A stretch of DNA of 64,000 nt from Pisolithus tinctorius (Eukaryota > Basidiomycota > Agaricomycetes > Boletales > Pisolithaceae). Under the pieces are notes generated by a model that did not search any database, had not been told where the DNA came from, and saw nothing but the letters and a program-made list of their open reading frames with translations. The stretch is from positions 4,402,001 to 4,466,000 of the forward strand of contig JANFAH010000001.1 in the NCBI GenBank assembly GCA_024663395.1, written 5' to 3'. Positions 55,830 through 64,000 of the stretch are shown one piece after another (positions within the stretch are counted from its first letter, which is position 1; every line of letters starts with the position of its first letter). Made by a program: the position numbers and the translations under genes.

Positions 55830-56483
55830 TTAGTCGTCATTTCTTCTACCGCGTAATCTCTCCCTCATTTCTTGTGCTGCCCGCCTCGTTCCCTCGCCGC
55901 CCGCCCACCCTCTGGCACGAAGCCAACCAACTAGCCGTGGAGTCAAGGCGGCGGTCAGCCCGATTCTAACGGGCAGGAACAAGGTTTTGTGGATGGTGTA
56001 GGCCAAAACCAACATGGCGTACAGACCCTCATGGCCCCCTCCCGATACACGTTCCGTTTCTTCTCCGCTCGCTTCTGGTGATTGCGTACGCAAGACTCCG
56101 AGCACGGTCTCTTTGATATAGGCTGCCGCTTGCGAGACTTGTTCAGCGCCGAGAAGGTTGACACCGATGAACGCAACGGTAAAATCAAGGGTGGACAGAA
56201 CGAGATATACCCCAGCTGCATACCATCCATAAGACTTCATAAGATACTTCAGTCTTTGCGAAAGTGTGGCATCTGGTGGTAAAGAGGTGCTACTACCATC
56301 ACTCGGAGATGATGGAGGTGGGGAAGTGAGACGTGGAGCAGAGATATGGAAAACACGCGATGCCACGGCAGACCCTCTGGGAGAAAGGTTTAATGTGCCC
56401 ACCCGAGATGTCAAGGGTAAGACAGGTCTTGATACTCTGAAGAGCACGAGTCGAGGAAATATTCGCCGCAGCATCGTCCACAA
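55830..56483 (-). CDS. FAM210/DUF1279-family mitochondrial membrane protein
   Basis: Single exon, 217 aa. The first ~50 residues form a basic, Ser/Arg-rich mitochondrial targeting sequence (MLRRIFPRLVLFRVSRPVLP). The DUF1279 core begins with LSQRLKYLMKSYGWYAAGVY and LVLSTLDFTVAFIGVNLLGA, the defining signature (L-x-L-x-K-x-YG...YL-x-S-x-x-D-x-x), and ends with the helix YAMLVLAYTIHKTLFLPVRI followed by GLTAALTPRLVGWLRARGW. Animal FAM210A/B and yeast Nat2 share this domain; roles in mitochondrial translation and membrane function are reported for the family. The C-terminus is a basic amphipathic helix. It is divergent from SPE2 with 153 bp between start codons. Confidence 0.88.
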   Translation of the reverse strand: MWTMLRRIFPRLVLFRVSRPVLPLTSRVGTLNLSPRGSAVASRVFHISAPRLTSPPPSSPSDGSSTSLPPDATLSQRLKYLMKSYGWYAAGVYLVLSTLDFTVAFIGVNLLGAEQVSQAAAYIKETVLGVLRTQSPEASGEETERVSGGGHEGLYAMLVLAYTIHKTLFLPVRIGLTAALTPRLVGWLRARGWAGGEGTRRAAQEMRERLRGRRNDD

Positions 56484-56636
56484 GTCTTGACGGCAGAAGA
56501 AAGAATTTCTTGCCTAACTCATGCAGCTTACTAATACCAAGATCGCGGCACACGCCTCGGCGATCCCCGAACTGAAAAATTCTTTCGATGGTGGCGTTCC
56601 ACATCTATCAAATCTCTGCCCTCGAAGACTTCGAAG
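56484..56636. promoter_or_regulatory. Bidirectional promoter and uORF-bearing leader of SPE2
   Basis: 153 bp separate the FAM210-like start (56483, minus) and the SPE2 start (56637, plus). Two plus-strand ATGs, at 56521 and 56588, lie upstream of the SPE2 start; each opens a frame that runs past 56637 in another register. If they are in the mRNA they would act as overlapping upstream ORFs. Confidence 0.5.
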
Positions 56637-57941
56637 ATGTTATCTGCATCCGCTCCTTTCGAGGGTCCGGAGAAGCTGCTGGAGGTGTGGTTTGCACCCT
56701 CCCCATCTCACGTTCCCGATGCCAACTCGCCGAAAAATGGCAAATTCGGGTTGAGAAAAGTCCCTCGAATCGTATGGGAGGACATGCTTGCAGTTGTCAA
56801 GTGCAAGGTGCTCAGTGTCATCGAAGGTGATGAAACTGACGCCTATTTATTGAGGTCAGTAGGTGTTTGTTTCGCAGACGGTGTCAATTCTCATCGCCGT
56901 GGGTTTTTCCTTCTGGTTGGCATGTCCCTCTATAGCGAGTCATCGCTGTTTGTTTTCGCACATCGTATCATTTTGAAAACGTGTGGTACGACTCTTAACC
57001 TCCTGGGTCTCCCAGGCATACTTGACATTGCGCGGGATTATGCATCCCTGCCGTCTGTGCACCAGTGTTTTTATTCTCGCAAGTCTTTCATGTTCCCAGA
57101 ACGTCAACTCGGGCCACACCGGGAGTGGAAAGACGAAGTTGCATTTTTGGATGCCATATTCCCATGGGGTGCTGCATATACAGTAGGCAAGGTGAACGGC
57201 GACCACTGGTTGCTTTACATAACAAGCCCGAGCAAGGCCGTCCCCCCTGATATAGCCGAAGTGCCTCCGACCCAGGATTACACGATTGAGATCCTCATGA
57301 GTGATCTTTCCCCCGAGGCTCGCGAGCCTTTCTTTTTCTCGGCTTCTCCCTCACCACAGGACGATGTGCCCGCAGACCAGCTGCCGTCCATTCTTGGTCA
57401 GACTTTGTCTTCTGCTCTCCGGATAACGGAGATCTTTCCGCCCCACTTGACCACATTGGACGCGTATGCCTTTTCCCCTTGCGGGTACTCCTCCAATGCC
57501 CTACTCAATTGGGGCGACGCTGCTCCGGATCGTCGTAGAGGAGAAGGCTATTACACTATCCACGTCACACCTGAGGAAGGCTGGTCCTATGCTAGTTTTG
57601 AATGCAACGTGCCCCTTTCCGCGCGGCCATCCTCTAAGAAAGACATCCCCGATCTGCAGACACTTGTCAGGCGTGTGGTCAACATATTTCGACCAGCAAG
57701 ACTCAGCCTCACACTTTTCATTTCGAGTCAGCACAACAATAGCACCGAGGAGGAGGGTGCTGATACTACTGTCGAGGTTGCGCAGCGAGCTTTCAAAGCC
57801 GCCTTGACCTCGTCCTCCGGTGGACTGGAGCCAGGCAGCTGGGACCCAGCAGACTCCCAGAGGGTTTATAGAAGAACAGATAAAATCAATTATGAATTTG
57901 GCGGATACGACTTAGCGTTCGCGAGTTTCGAACTTCGATGA
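56637..57941 (+). CDS. SPE2: S-adenosylmethionine decarboxylase proenzyme
   Basis: Makes decarboxylated SAM for spermidine and spermine synthesis. Exons 56637-56854 and 56936-57941, total 1224 nt (407 aa), the usual fungal length. The N-terminus has PFEGPEKLLEVWFAPS. The self-cleavage site is in YLLSESSLFVFAHRIILKTC: the chain breaks before the second Ser of SESS, which becomes the pyruvoyl cofactor. The 81-nt intron sits exactly within the first Ser codon of that motif (AG|C). Later marks are YSRKSFMFPERQLGPHREW, EVAFLDAIFPWGAAYTVG, DHWLLYI, CGYSSNALL and YYTIHVTPEEGWSYASFECN, the putrescine/substrate region. The upstream leader carries two overlapping ATGs, recalling polyamine control of this enzyme in other eukaryotes. 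Confidence 0.95.
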   Translation: MLSASAPFEGPEKLLEVWFAPSPSHVPDANSPKNGKFGLRKVPRIVWEDMLAVVKCKVLSVIEGDETDAYLLRSVGVCFADGVNSHRRGFFLLVGMSLYSESSLFVFAHRIILKTCGTTLNLLGLPGILDIARDYASLPSVHQCFYSRKSFMFPERQLGPHREWKDEVAFLDAIFPWGAAYTVGKVNGDHWLLYITSPSKAVPPDIAEVPPTQDYTIEILMSDLSPEAREPFFFSASPSPQDDVPADQLPSILGQTLSSALRITEIFPPHLTTLDAYAFSPCGYSSNALLNWGDAAPDRRRGEGYYTIHVTPEEGWSYASFECNVPLSARPSSKKDIPDLQTLVRRVVNIFRPARLSLTLFISSQHNNSTEEEGADTTVEVAQRAFKAALTSSSGGLEPGSWDPADSQRVYRRTDKINYEFGGYDLAFASFELR

Positions 57942-58576
57942 TCTTTGACTATTTCAATTGATTGTGGCTTGCGCATGTCAATCGTAATATCATGTGGGTT
58001 TGTGGTCATGCCTAGACTTAGTCATGATATCACGAACCTGAGGATGTCGATGCAGTTGTCATATTACTACCTGCGGGATAACATGAGAAACGCAAATGCC
58101 TGCGACTACGGTAAAGCGATCGTCGATCACACCTCTCATTTCTCTCCTGCCATTTTTTCCATTCTCGTCCACCACGCCCTTGGTGGCTGGGCTACGGCCG
58201 CCTTTTAAACAATTTGTTCCTCGACATTCGTACTAATATATGCGTTTTCAGTCGATGCGATCGCTGAGAATACACCACGTAGGTACGGCAGCAGCCTTTT
58301 TCTCGCCGCGGAGGAACTTTGAGTCTATTTACAGGCTTGCTGTTTCCACTTGAAGAGCCCCATTATTTTTGTCAACACACCCGAAGGCTTCGATGCGTTT
58401 CTCGCGGCGAGGCAATTGCAAAGTAACTGTCCTCACCCTCTCCTGCCGTCTATGTTCACGATGACGGGTCGTGTGGAGACGTTCGCCGCACATATAAATG
58501 TTGTTGAGCTAGGCTGTCATTTCATCACTGAAAGTCCTCGTTGCACCGAACTCCTCATCTAAAAACCCAGAAATTG
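57942..58576. other. Intergenic, PP2C promoter
   Basis: 635 bp. An open frame at 58350-58562 ends just before the phosphatase start and could include an unrecognised 5' exon (for example a targeting peptide), but no donor joins it in frame. Confidence 0.45.
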
Positions 58577-60045
58577 ATGGAATATAACGTCATACGACTC
58601 GATGCAGCGGCGTCATCCGAGCACCTCCAGGCGCTGGAGGAGGTCAAGGATTTTCGCACCACCGATTTAGGTCGCGGAGGAAAAGACCGATGGACATACC
58701 GGCTCCTTCCAGAGAGTGCACTTGACGCTGAATTATGGCGAAGGTCAAATGCGCACTCGTCAAGGTTTGTCGATAGCATCACCTTCCAACCTTGTGCCGC
58801 CCACTCGTCCCCGAATCAAGACCGCTACAGTATAGAAGAATGGGACATGCACAGTGGAATATGGCGCTTCAGTGCCATATATGACGGTGAATAGAGGTGC
58901 AGCCATCCATGATTGGGCCATCTCATGCGTATTCTCTTGCGTATTTCTGGAATTAGGTCACTGCGGACTGGATACTGTCAATTTCGTTCACGGGAAGTTA
59001 CCGAACATGATCAGGACGTCGCTTGGAGCACTACTCAACAAGTCTCAGAGCTCTGCGCTTGCTCCAGAGCTGGTCTCGGAAACAATTTCTTATGCAATCC
59101 AACATCTAGATAACTCCATTCGTGCAGACCTCTTCGATCTTCTTCCTTGTGATCAGCTGGAGAGTATGAGTGACTTCGAATTCCACTGCCTTATCAAGCA
59201 ACAGAGTTGCCGTTGGGCGACGATATCTGCACAGTGCACGCAAGGCTCTACTATTATCCTGGCACTGTCAGATCCTCAAAAAAGGAACCTCTGGGTAGCC
59301 AATTTGGGTGATTCACAGGCAGGTAAGCTGTGCACACGGTTTAGGAACGTGATCCATTCTCACGCGTTGCATATTACCCAGTCATAGTTCAGAAAGAAGC
59401 AGACTGGACAGGAGCCATCCTCAACTCCCTACACAATTGTGATAATCCCGCCGAATTCCAGCGTATTTTGCGCGAACACCCAGGGGAGAGGGAATGCATT
59501 TGGGACAACAGAGTAATTGGTTATCTGGCTCCTACCCGAGGTGTGCTAACTCGTTTACACTGCCTACGGTGTTGGATTACTGACACTTTCACTTTGAAGC
59601 CGTCGGGGATACCTGGCTGAAAGTGCCTTCCATCTATACCCATCGGGCGTTTGGGAAACACAACCCAAACTGCATCTCACTTCCCTTGCTTGCTGAATAT
59701 GCGACTCGTATTCTGAGTCCCCCATATGTTTCCAATGTCCCTGACATGTATCATCTTACGCTGGATGGCAGCCGGGATACTTTTCTCATCCTATGCTCTG
59801 ATGGGCTCCTAGATTTGTATGGGAGTTCGAGAGAACATTCATCAGCGCAAGTATTAGCCAATAAGTGGGCCAAGATAGTTGGTCTGTCAGCAAGGCACGG
59901 TGACGCAGGAAACTTAGCCTTCCGTCTTTTGCGCGATGCGATCGGGGGTAGTGACGCCGCTTTAGCCTCTCAGAATTTGACATTAGAAATGGATGAGAAG
60001 TGGCTAGATGACGTCACGATCTTGGTACAACGTCTCATGGGATAG
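58577..60045 (+). CDS. PP2C-family protein phosphatase
   Basis: A metal-dependent Ser/Thr phosphatase of the pyruvate-dehydrogenase-phosphatase-like group. Exons 58577-58886, 58957-59322, 59388-59540, 59600-60045, total 1275 nt (424 aa). Motifs in order: SSPNQDRYSIEEW (N-QD-R, first metal ligand), FSAIYDGHCGLDTVNFVH, GSTIILALS with LWVANLGDSQAV, RAVGDTWLKVPSIY, DTFLILCSDGLLDLYGS (metal Asp in CSDGLLD) and WLDDVTILVQRLM (second DD ligand). The usual DGHGG is DGHCG here, a Gly to Cys change beside a metal-binding Asp/Gly pair; the Asp ligands are kept, so activity is likely. No presequence is visible at the chosen ATG, so the location is open. Confidence 0.9.
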
Positions 60046-60349
60046 AATAGCACTTTTTTTCATCCCCTCGATGTCGTATGATATTGTTGTTTCATGGGGC
60101 ATATGCATAATCGTTACTGTAAAGATGGGCTTATTTATCGCCGATACGTAAATGTTCAATGCCAAAGAAATTTGTATTTACACAACAAAGCCTGCAGACG
60201 TGATCACTTGAAACCTCCCTATATCCCTGCCTTATGGATCTGCGCGCTCGTTCATTTAACCACCCTCTCGTCGCCTGGGGCACCATTAGATTCGTTGCGT
60301 AAATTGCATAGCGGACAAAGGTTAATGAACATTTCCACCATTGGCCAGG
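60046..60349. other. Convergent intergenic region PP2C / Zn2Cys6 factor
   Basis: 304 bp holding both 3' ends. No gene is seen. Confidence 0.5.
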
Positions 60350-61860
60350 TTATGCCTGCCTTAAGACCCTGGGTAAGTTTTGAGGCTCGAAGTTGGGATC
60401 AGCGCTCACCATTCCAATTCTCCGCGCCTCAAATAACACAGAAGATGAGGATCCGTGGGCACGGTGGGCGTAAACCAGAATATCATATATCTGGTTAAGC
60501 ACGGGTATCCTCTCGAAAGCTCTCGTCCACTCGAACCCTCCGACATCATGGTCGGCGTTCTCAGATCGTGATCCAGAGGTGGTTCCGTAAGCCTCAGAGT
60601 GGTTATCGACATAGGCTACGTAATCTCGCCGAAGAATCTCTTCCTCCGGGGCTAGAAGGTGAAAAAATGCGTCTCGCGGAATCAGCAGCAGATAATGTTT
60701 TTCCGATCCCAACCGGACATGGTGGTAAGTGAGCCACATGCGTAGGCGATCAGAGATATTTTGTGCACTATCTCCTGACAGAGAACGACAAACAGCAGCA
60801 TACATTTCTGGACCAAAGGCAGTAGTCTCTCGTAAGGCGGCTGGGAGGTCGGTCAAAAATTGCCCCAATGCTTCTTCAAAGAGTGTGCGATCAGGCATTT
60901 CAACGACGTTAACGCTGCTGATTCGGTGAACAACGGCATCTGGAAGGGGTGCAAACAAGGGGTGCTTCCATGATTGAATCAGAGATGTCGCCACAATAAG
61001 TCCCCCCTCTGACGGGAAGGAATGCGTTATAAAGGAAACTTGGTTGGCGCTTTGAGCTTGACGAGGGGCAAGACTTGAAAGCGGGGGATGCAGAGCCCAT
61101 CGCCGATCTCTGCTTTCTGGTGTCAGACGGCTTGAGTGTGCAGATTCACTGTCTTCCATCCGGTTCTGCGGGGACTGCGAAGATGAGGCATGAGATGTAG
61201 AGGATGACGCCACGTTTTGTCCATAAAAGTTATGACCGTCACCAGAATCTCCATGGGGAGACACGTCGTCATTGGAAGGAACCTCCGAAACGAGGAAGGA
61301 TGCTGTCTTAGGCCCATAAGGACCTGTATGCTTCTCTCCCATTGTTCCGTGATCCAATGGGACTTTGTGTCGCTTCTTAGGAGTGTAATTACATTCAGAA
61401 ATTCCTCCCTCGGCACAATGACTGCAAACAGGCAGATTACGATCACACTTGAAAGCGAATTAGATGGAGTTTCGAATCAAATCGATATACACACCTTTAA
61501 GTTCGCAAAGCGACACCTATCACAGCGAGGGATGCCGCGATGGGCGGGAGTAGGCAGAGGAGTGTATATGCACTGCCTGCCATTGGCCCAAGAGCAATTA
61601 TTGCATGTTGGAAGAACCCTATCACACTGTGTGCCAATTATTGCTATTCTGATGATATTCGTGCGACAATAGCTCACCTTCAAGTTGTTGACGCGACAGT
61701 GGTCACAACGTGGCTTCCCCCTGCGCCCCTTCCATTGAGATTGACGAGCCATATATACTCTGGGATTCGGGATTCGAATTGTCAGTTGGCCGTCTTCACC
61801 GACGCTTTGGATTGCCTCGTCGGTGGGTTTGGACAAGTTGGATGACAGATGAGAGACCAT
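60350..61860 (-). CDS. Transcription factor with two tandem Zn2Cys6 clusters
   Basis: Exons in transcript order: 61860-61678, 61626-61495, 61447-60350, total 1413 nt (470 aa). Residues about 48-85 hold cluster 1, CDHCRVNNLK|CDRVLPT then CNNCSWANGRQC; after a short linker (IYTPLPTPAHRGIPR) residues about 91-130 hold cluster 2, CDRCRFANLK|CDRNLPV then CSHCAEGGISEC. Both follow C-x2-C-x6-C-x6-C-x2-C-x7-C, the Gal4-type pattern; the bars mark phase-0 introns that cut both clusters at the same codon. The remainder is a Ser-rich linker and a helical domain (GLIVATSLIQSWKHPLFAPL, ALRETTAFGPEMYAAV, RLRMWLTYHHVRLGSEKHYL) without the standard fungal TF middle-homology motif. A DNA-binding nuclear regulator; target genes are unknown. 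Confidence 0.85.
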
Positions 61861-63203
61861 TTCTAAATATCAGTCGATCCAAGATTAAATGCACCAGGCT
61901 TCTGACAGACGTGCCCTATGTGACAGAAAAGAGTACATGTGAGCAAGAGGAGAGTTTCAGTCCAAAGAAACAGCAAGGGCAATGTCAGATCACACGTACA
62001 GGAGATGGCAGCTCCAATAGCGCCGGTGCGATAAAATGACAACCTGTGGTTCTCGCCCGCTAAATGAATGGTCAAAAAAAGAGAGATAGCACGAATCCTT
62101 CTAGTAGGAAGGATTCAGCACTGCTTTGTCAGTACCGTAGTACTATTCAAAGTCTTAGTAGGAACTACAGGCTTCTGTCCCGCGATCAGCCCAGTTGAAC
62201 TTACTTGCGGATGTGACGTTTGGTCACAATTCACCTTCTTAGGCAGGAGCAAGATGATCACACTGCAAGTGACTGCTTCAGACTAAATAAATGGTAATCC
62301 TTCCATAAAATGACGCCCGATGCATAGTGGCTTGGTTTGGGGAGTGTTCGCCTGACTGGTCCGTAGCTTTTTATGCTGACAGAGATGGCGCAGCCACTCC
62401 TCCGAAGCCTGGATATTGAATATTGACCGTCTATGTTTAACAGAAATAATTTACTTGGGCGCACCGTACGGAATTGGGCCCTTGGTCTGAATCTTTCGTG
62501 GGAAAGTGAGTGCGATAACCCGTTTGGGGGGAAGACCTTGTCGACACAGCGTGGATCCGACGGTAAAACTGTTGAGAAATTGCTAATTACGGTAAGACTT
62601 AAGATGCCATCTTTGATTTCAGAGGTTCAACCACTCTCCCCCAGAAGTCCAGTTCAATGCTTTGCGGATACTTAGCCATGCTGTCATGACGTTCGATATA
62701 ACCCGAGACGTTGGGCGAGGCTTAGTACCTTTGCTTCGTAACCTTACTATCTGTGGCAGGTCCTCGTTCTGAGGTGAGCATAACAAGTAAGAGAGGTTGC
62801 CAAATGCCCGGGACATGGCTATGTTCTTCGGGTTATTGGGGAATAAATTACTGCACCCATGCCCGATAATGGTTTGTGAGCTTCGAGGTCTTCGTATTGA
62901 TTCGTACTGAAATTTACGCTTCTTTGTCAACGTAGCATTTTCCGCGTGTATGCATTTACATAATTGGTTCATGAGCGTTGATGGGTGACAGCACCTTCGA
63001 GGCTCGCGATTTGTCGTGGGAGTTGCGAGCCTCAGGGTCAGAAGAGCCCGCATGAGGACAAATGAAGTAGTTGAACGCCCTGCAGATCCAATCTTGGAAT
63101 GTATTGCCCTGGCACGTTCGACAGTTACGACCCGTGATCCAAAGGCTTTATATACCCTCGCTCCCTTACACTACGCCGTGCGTTCCCCTCCTCCTGACTC
63201 GCC
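61861..63203. other. Long divergent intergenic region, no supported gene
   Basis: 1343 bp between two divergent genes. A minus-strand frame at 62619-63053 and short frames elsewhere have no family match. It should carry the promoters of the tandem Zn2Cys6 factor and of the partial gene at the right edge. Confidence 0.45.
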
Positions 63204-64000
63204 ATGTTGTCTTTTAACTCCCTTCTTTCCCTTTCCACCTACTTCTTACATCGCCTGGCCAATAATGTCGATACAAGCAGCGTTCCATATTATAACCCTT
63301 CCCTTGGGGGAGGATCCATGTTGGAAAATGCTGGTGACAGTCTTGGCGAACCCTTGAATGCGTGTACCTGTCCATTTTCCACGTGCCCTTCATGCTTACT
63401 CCTGGCAGGTTATTATCTCGGGGTTGAGCACGCCGGCTGTTCTTACTAACGATGGCATTGTTAACTACGCGCGTGCCATAGGCTTGTAGGTGGCGTGAGG
63501 TTCCTCTCTTCAACCCGTTGTGTAATTGACTATATAGTTCCGAGGAATGCTTTGATATCCACCTAGGGGGGCTCATGTCCGCTAACCTCGGAGACGGAAA
63601 TGGTTGGGTCAACCAGACATATGAGCTTCGTCAGGACTATGACAACGCCGGAATCGGGACCTGCTTGGAAAGCCTCGTCGGTGGTAATCATTTTCGGTAA
63701 ACAAGCACCATCTGCTGAACGTTGAATTCTATTAATTATCATCGACGGTTTCACAAAGAGTGTTCCGTCAGAATGGGCGTTTAGCAAATAGTGGGGCCTT
63801 GTTTCTCGCGTACGTCCTACCACTCTCATTGCTTCTGATGCTAACTTCACCTCGGTAGAGTGTCGCAAGAAGAAGTAAGTCTACACAACCACCCCTCGAT
63901 GCTTACAAAACGTAAATTTATCTTATCCCCAGCCCGCAACCGAAAATCATGACCCTGTACCCGATGGCTACGATGTTGGTCGGTGGGTTCTCCCAGTTTA
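63204..64000 (+). CDS. Conserved Agaricomycete protein (partial, runs off the right edge)
   Basis: Exons 63204-63359, 63409-63485, 63538-63696, 63759-63809, 63859-63874 and 63933 to the edge, all in frame. The start is MLSFNSLLSLSTYFLHRLAN, weakly hydrophobic. Then VIISGLSTPAVLTNDGIVNY, ARAIGFSEECFDIHLGG, ANLGDGNGWVNQTYELRQDY, GTCLESLVGGNHFRVFRQNG, NSGALFLAVSQEE and NHDPVPDGYDVGRWVLPV. I recognise this as a widespread family of uncharacterised basidiomycete proteins, often annotated as secreted, with the same VIISG...GNHFRxxxQNG...VPDGYD signature; I know of no function. Intron 1 (63360-63408) needs a GC donor (AAT|GCGTGT) to keep frame. The C-terminus is outside the window. Confidence 0.75.

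Noticed and set aside
1..64000. CRISPR arrays, prophage, bacterial operons or Shine-Dalgarno sites
   Set aside because: The window is plainly eukaryotic with spliceosomal introns throughout; no regularly spaced repeats were found.

Overview
This is a gene-dense nuclear window from a filamentous basidiomycete, most likely an Agaricomycete. The evidence is the architecture: almost every gene is cut by many 45-65 nt GT-AG introns, exons are short, genes lie 70-1400 bp apart on both strands, and several products belong to families with a basidiomycete look. There is no operon structure, rRNA, CRISPR or intact transposon. All gene models were built by hand from splice sites plus reading-frame closure; for most of them the summed exon lengths are an exact multiple of three, which is good internal support. 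No database search was possible.

Layout, left to right. 1-103: tail of an unidentified gene. 0.5-9 kb (+): MND1 (meiotic recombination), an SSU1/TDT-type sulfite exporter, a type II phosphatidylinositol 4-kinase (LSB6-like), and a conserved protein with a retropepsin-like C-terminal half. 9-20 kb: a possible small unknown gene, 3-methyladenine DNA glycosylase (MAG1, +), mitochondrial transcription factor/rRNA dimethylase-like MTF1 (-), an F-box protein (-) sharing a 76-bp divergent promoter with a TAPT1/EMP65 membrane protein (+), and an unknown protein (-). 20-24 kb: a PalI/SUR7-like four-span membrane protein, a 2.1-kb gene-poor stretch with a possible retroelement-like remnant, and a seven-span membrane protein. 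24-31 kb: bifunctional thiamine enzyme THI6 (+), a PHYHD1-like 2-oxoglutarate dioxygenase (-), and a RAP1-like BRCT protein with three tandem Rap1-type Myb repeats (-). 31-48 kb: CDC24 (+), a cytosolic GH63 glycosidase (-), a long RhoGAP (-), a mitochondrial carrier (-), CDK8/SSN3 (-) and REI1 (+). 49-64 kb: RAX2 (-), a complex I 17.8-kDa-type accessory subunit (-), a FAM210/DUF1279 mitochondrial protein (-) divergent from S-adenosylmethionine decarboxylase SPE2 (+), a PP2C phosphatase (+), a transcription factor with two tandem Zn2Cys6 clusters (-), and a partial conserved fungal protein running off the right edge (+).

How the genes relate: most are unrelated housekeeping genes. One theme is cell polarity and Rho signalling: CDC24 (Cdc42 GEF), a RhoGAP and the cortical landmark RAX2 lie within about 23 kb. 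Mitochondrial functions recur (MTF1, SLC25 carrier, complex I subunit, FAM210). Most interesting to follow up are the triple-Myb RAP1-like protein, the tandem Zn2Cys6 factor whose two clusters are each interrupted by an intron at the same codon, a set of microexons (3, 7, 10, 14 and 15 nt), and three introns that appear to need GC-AG borders.
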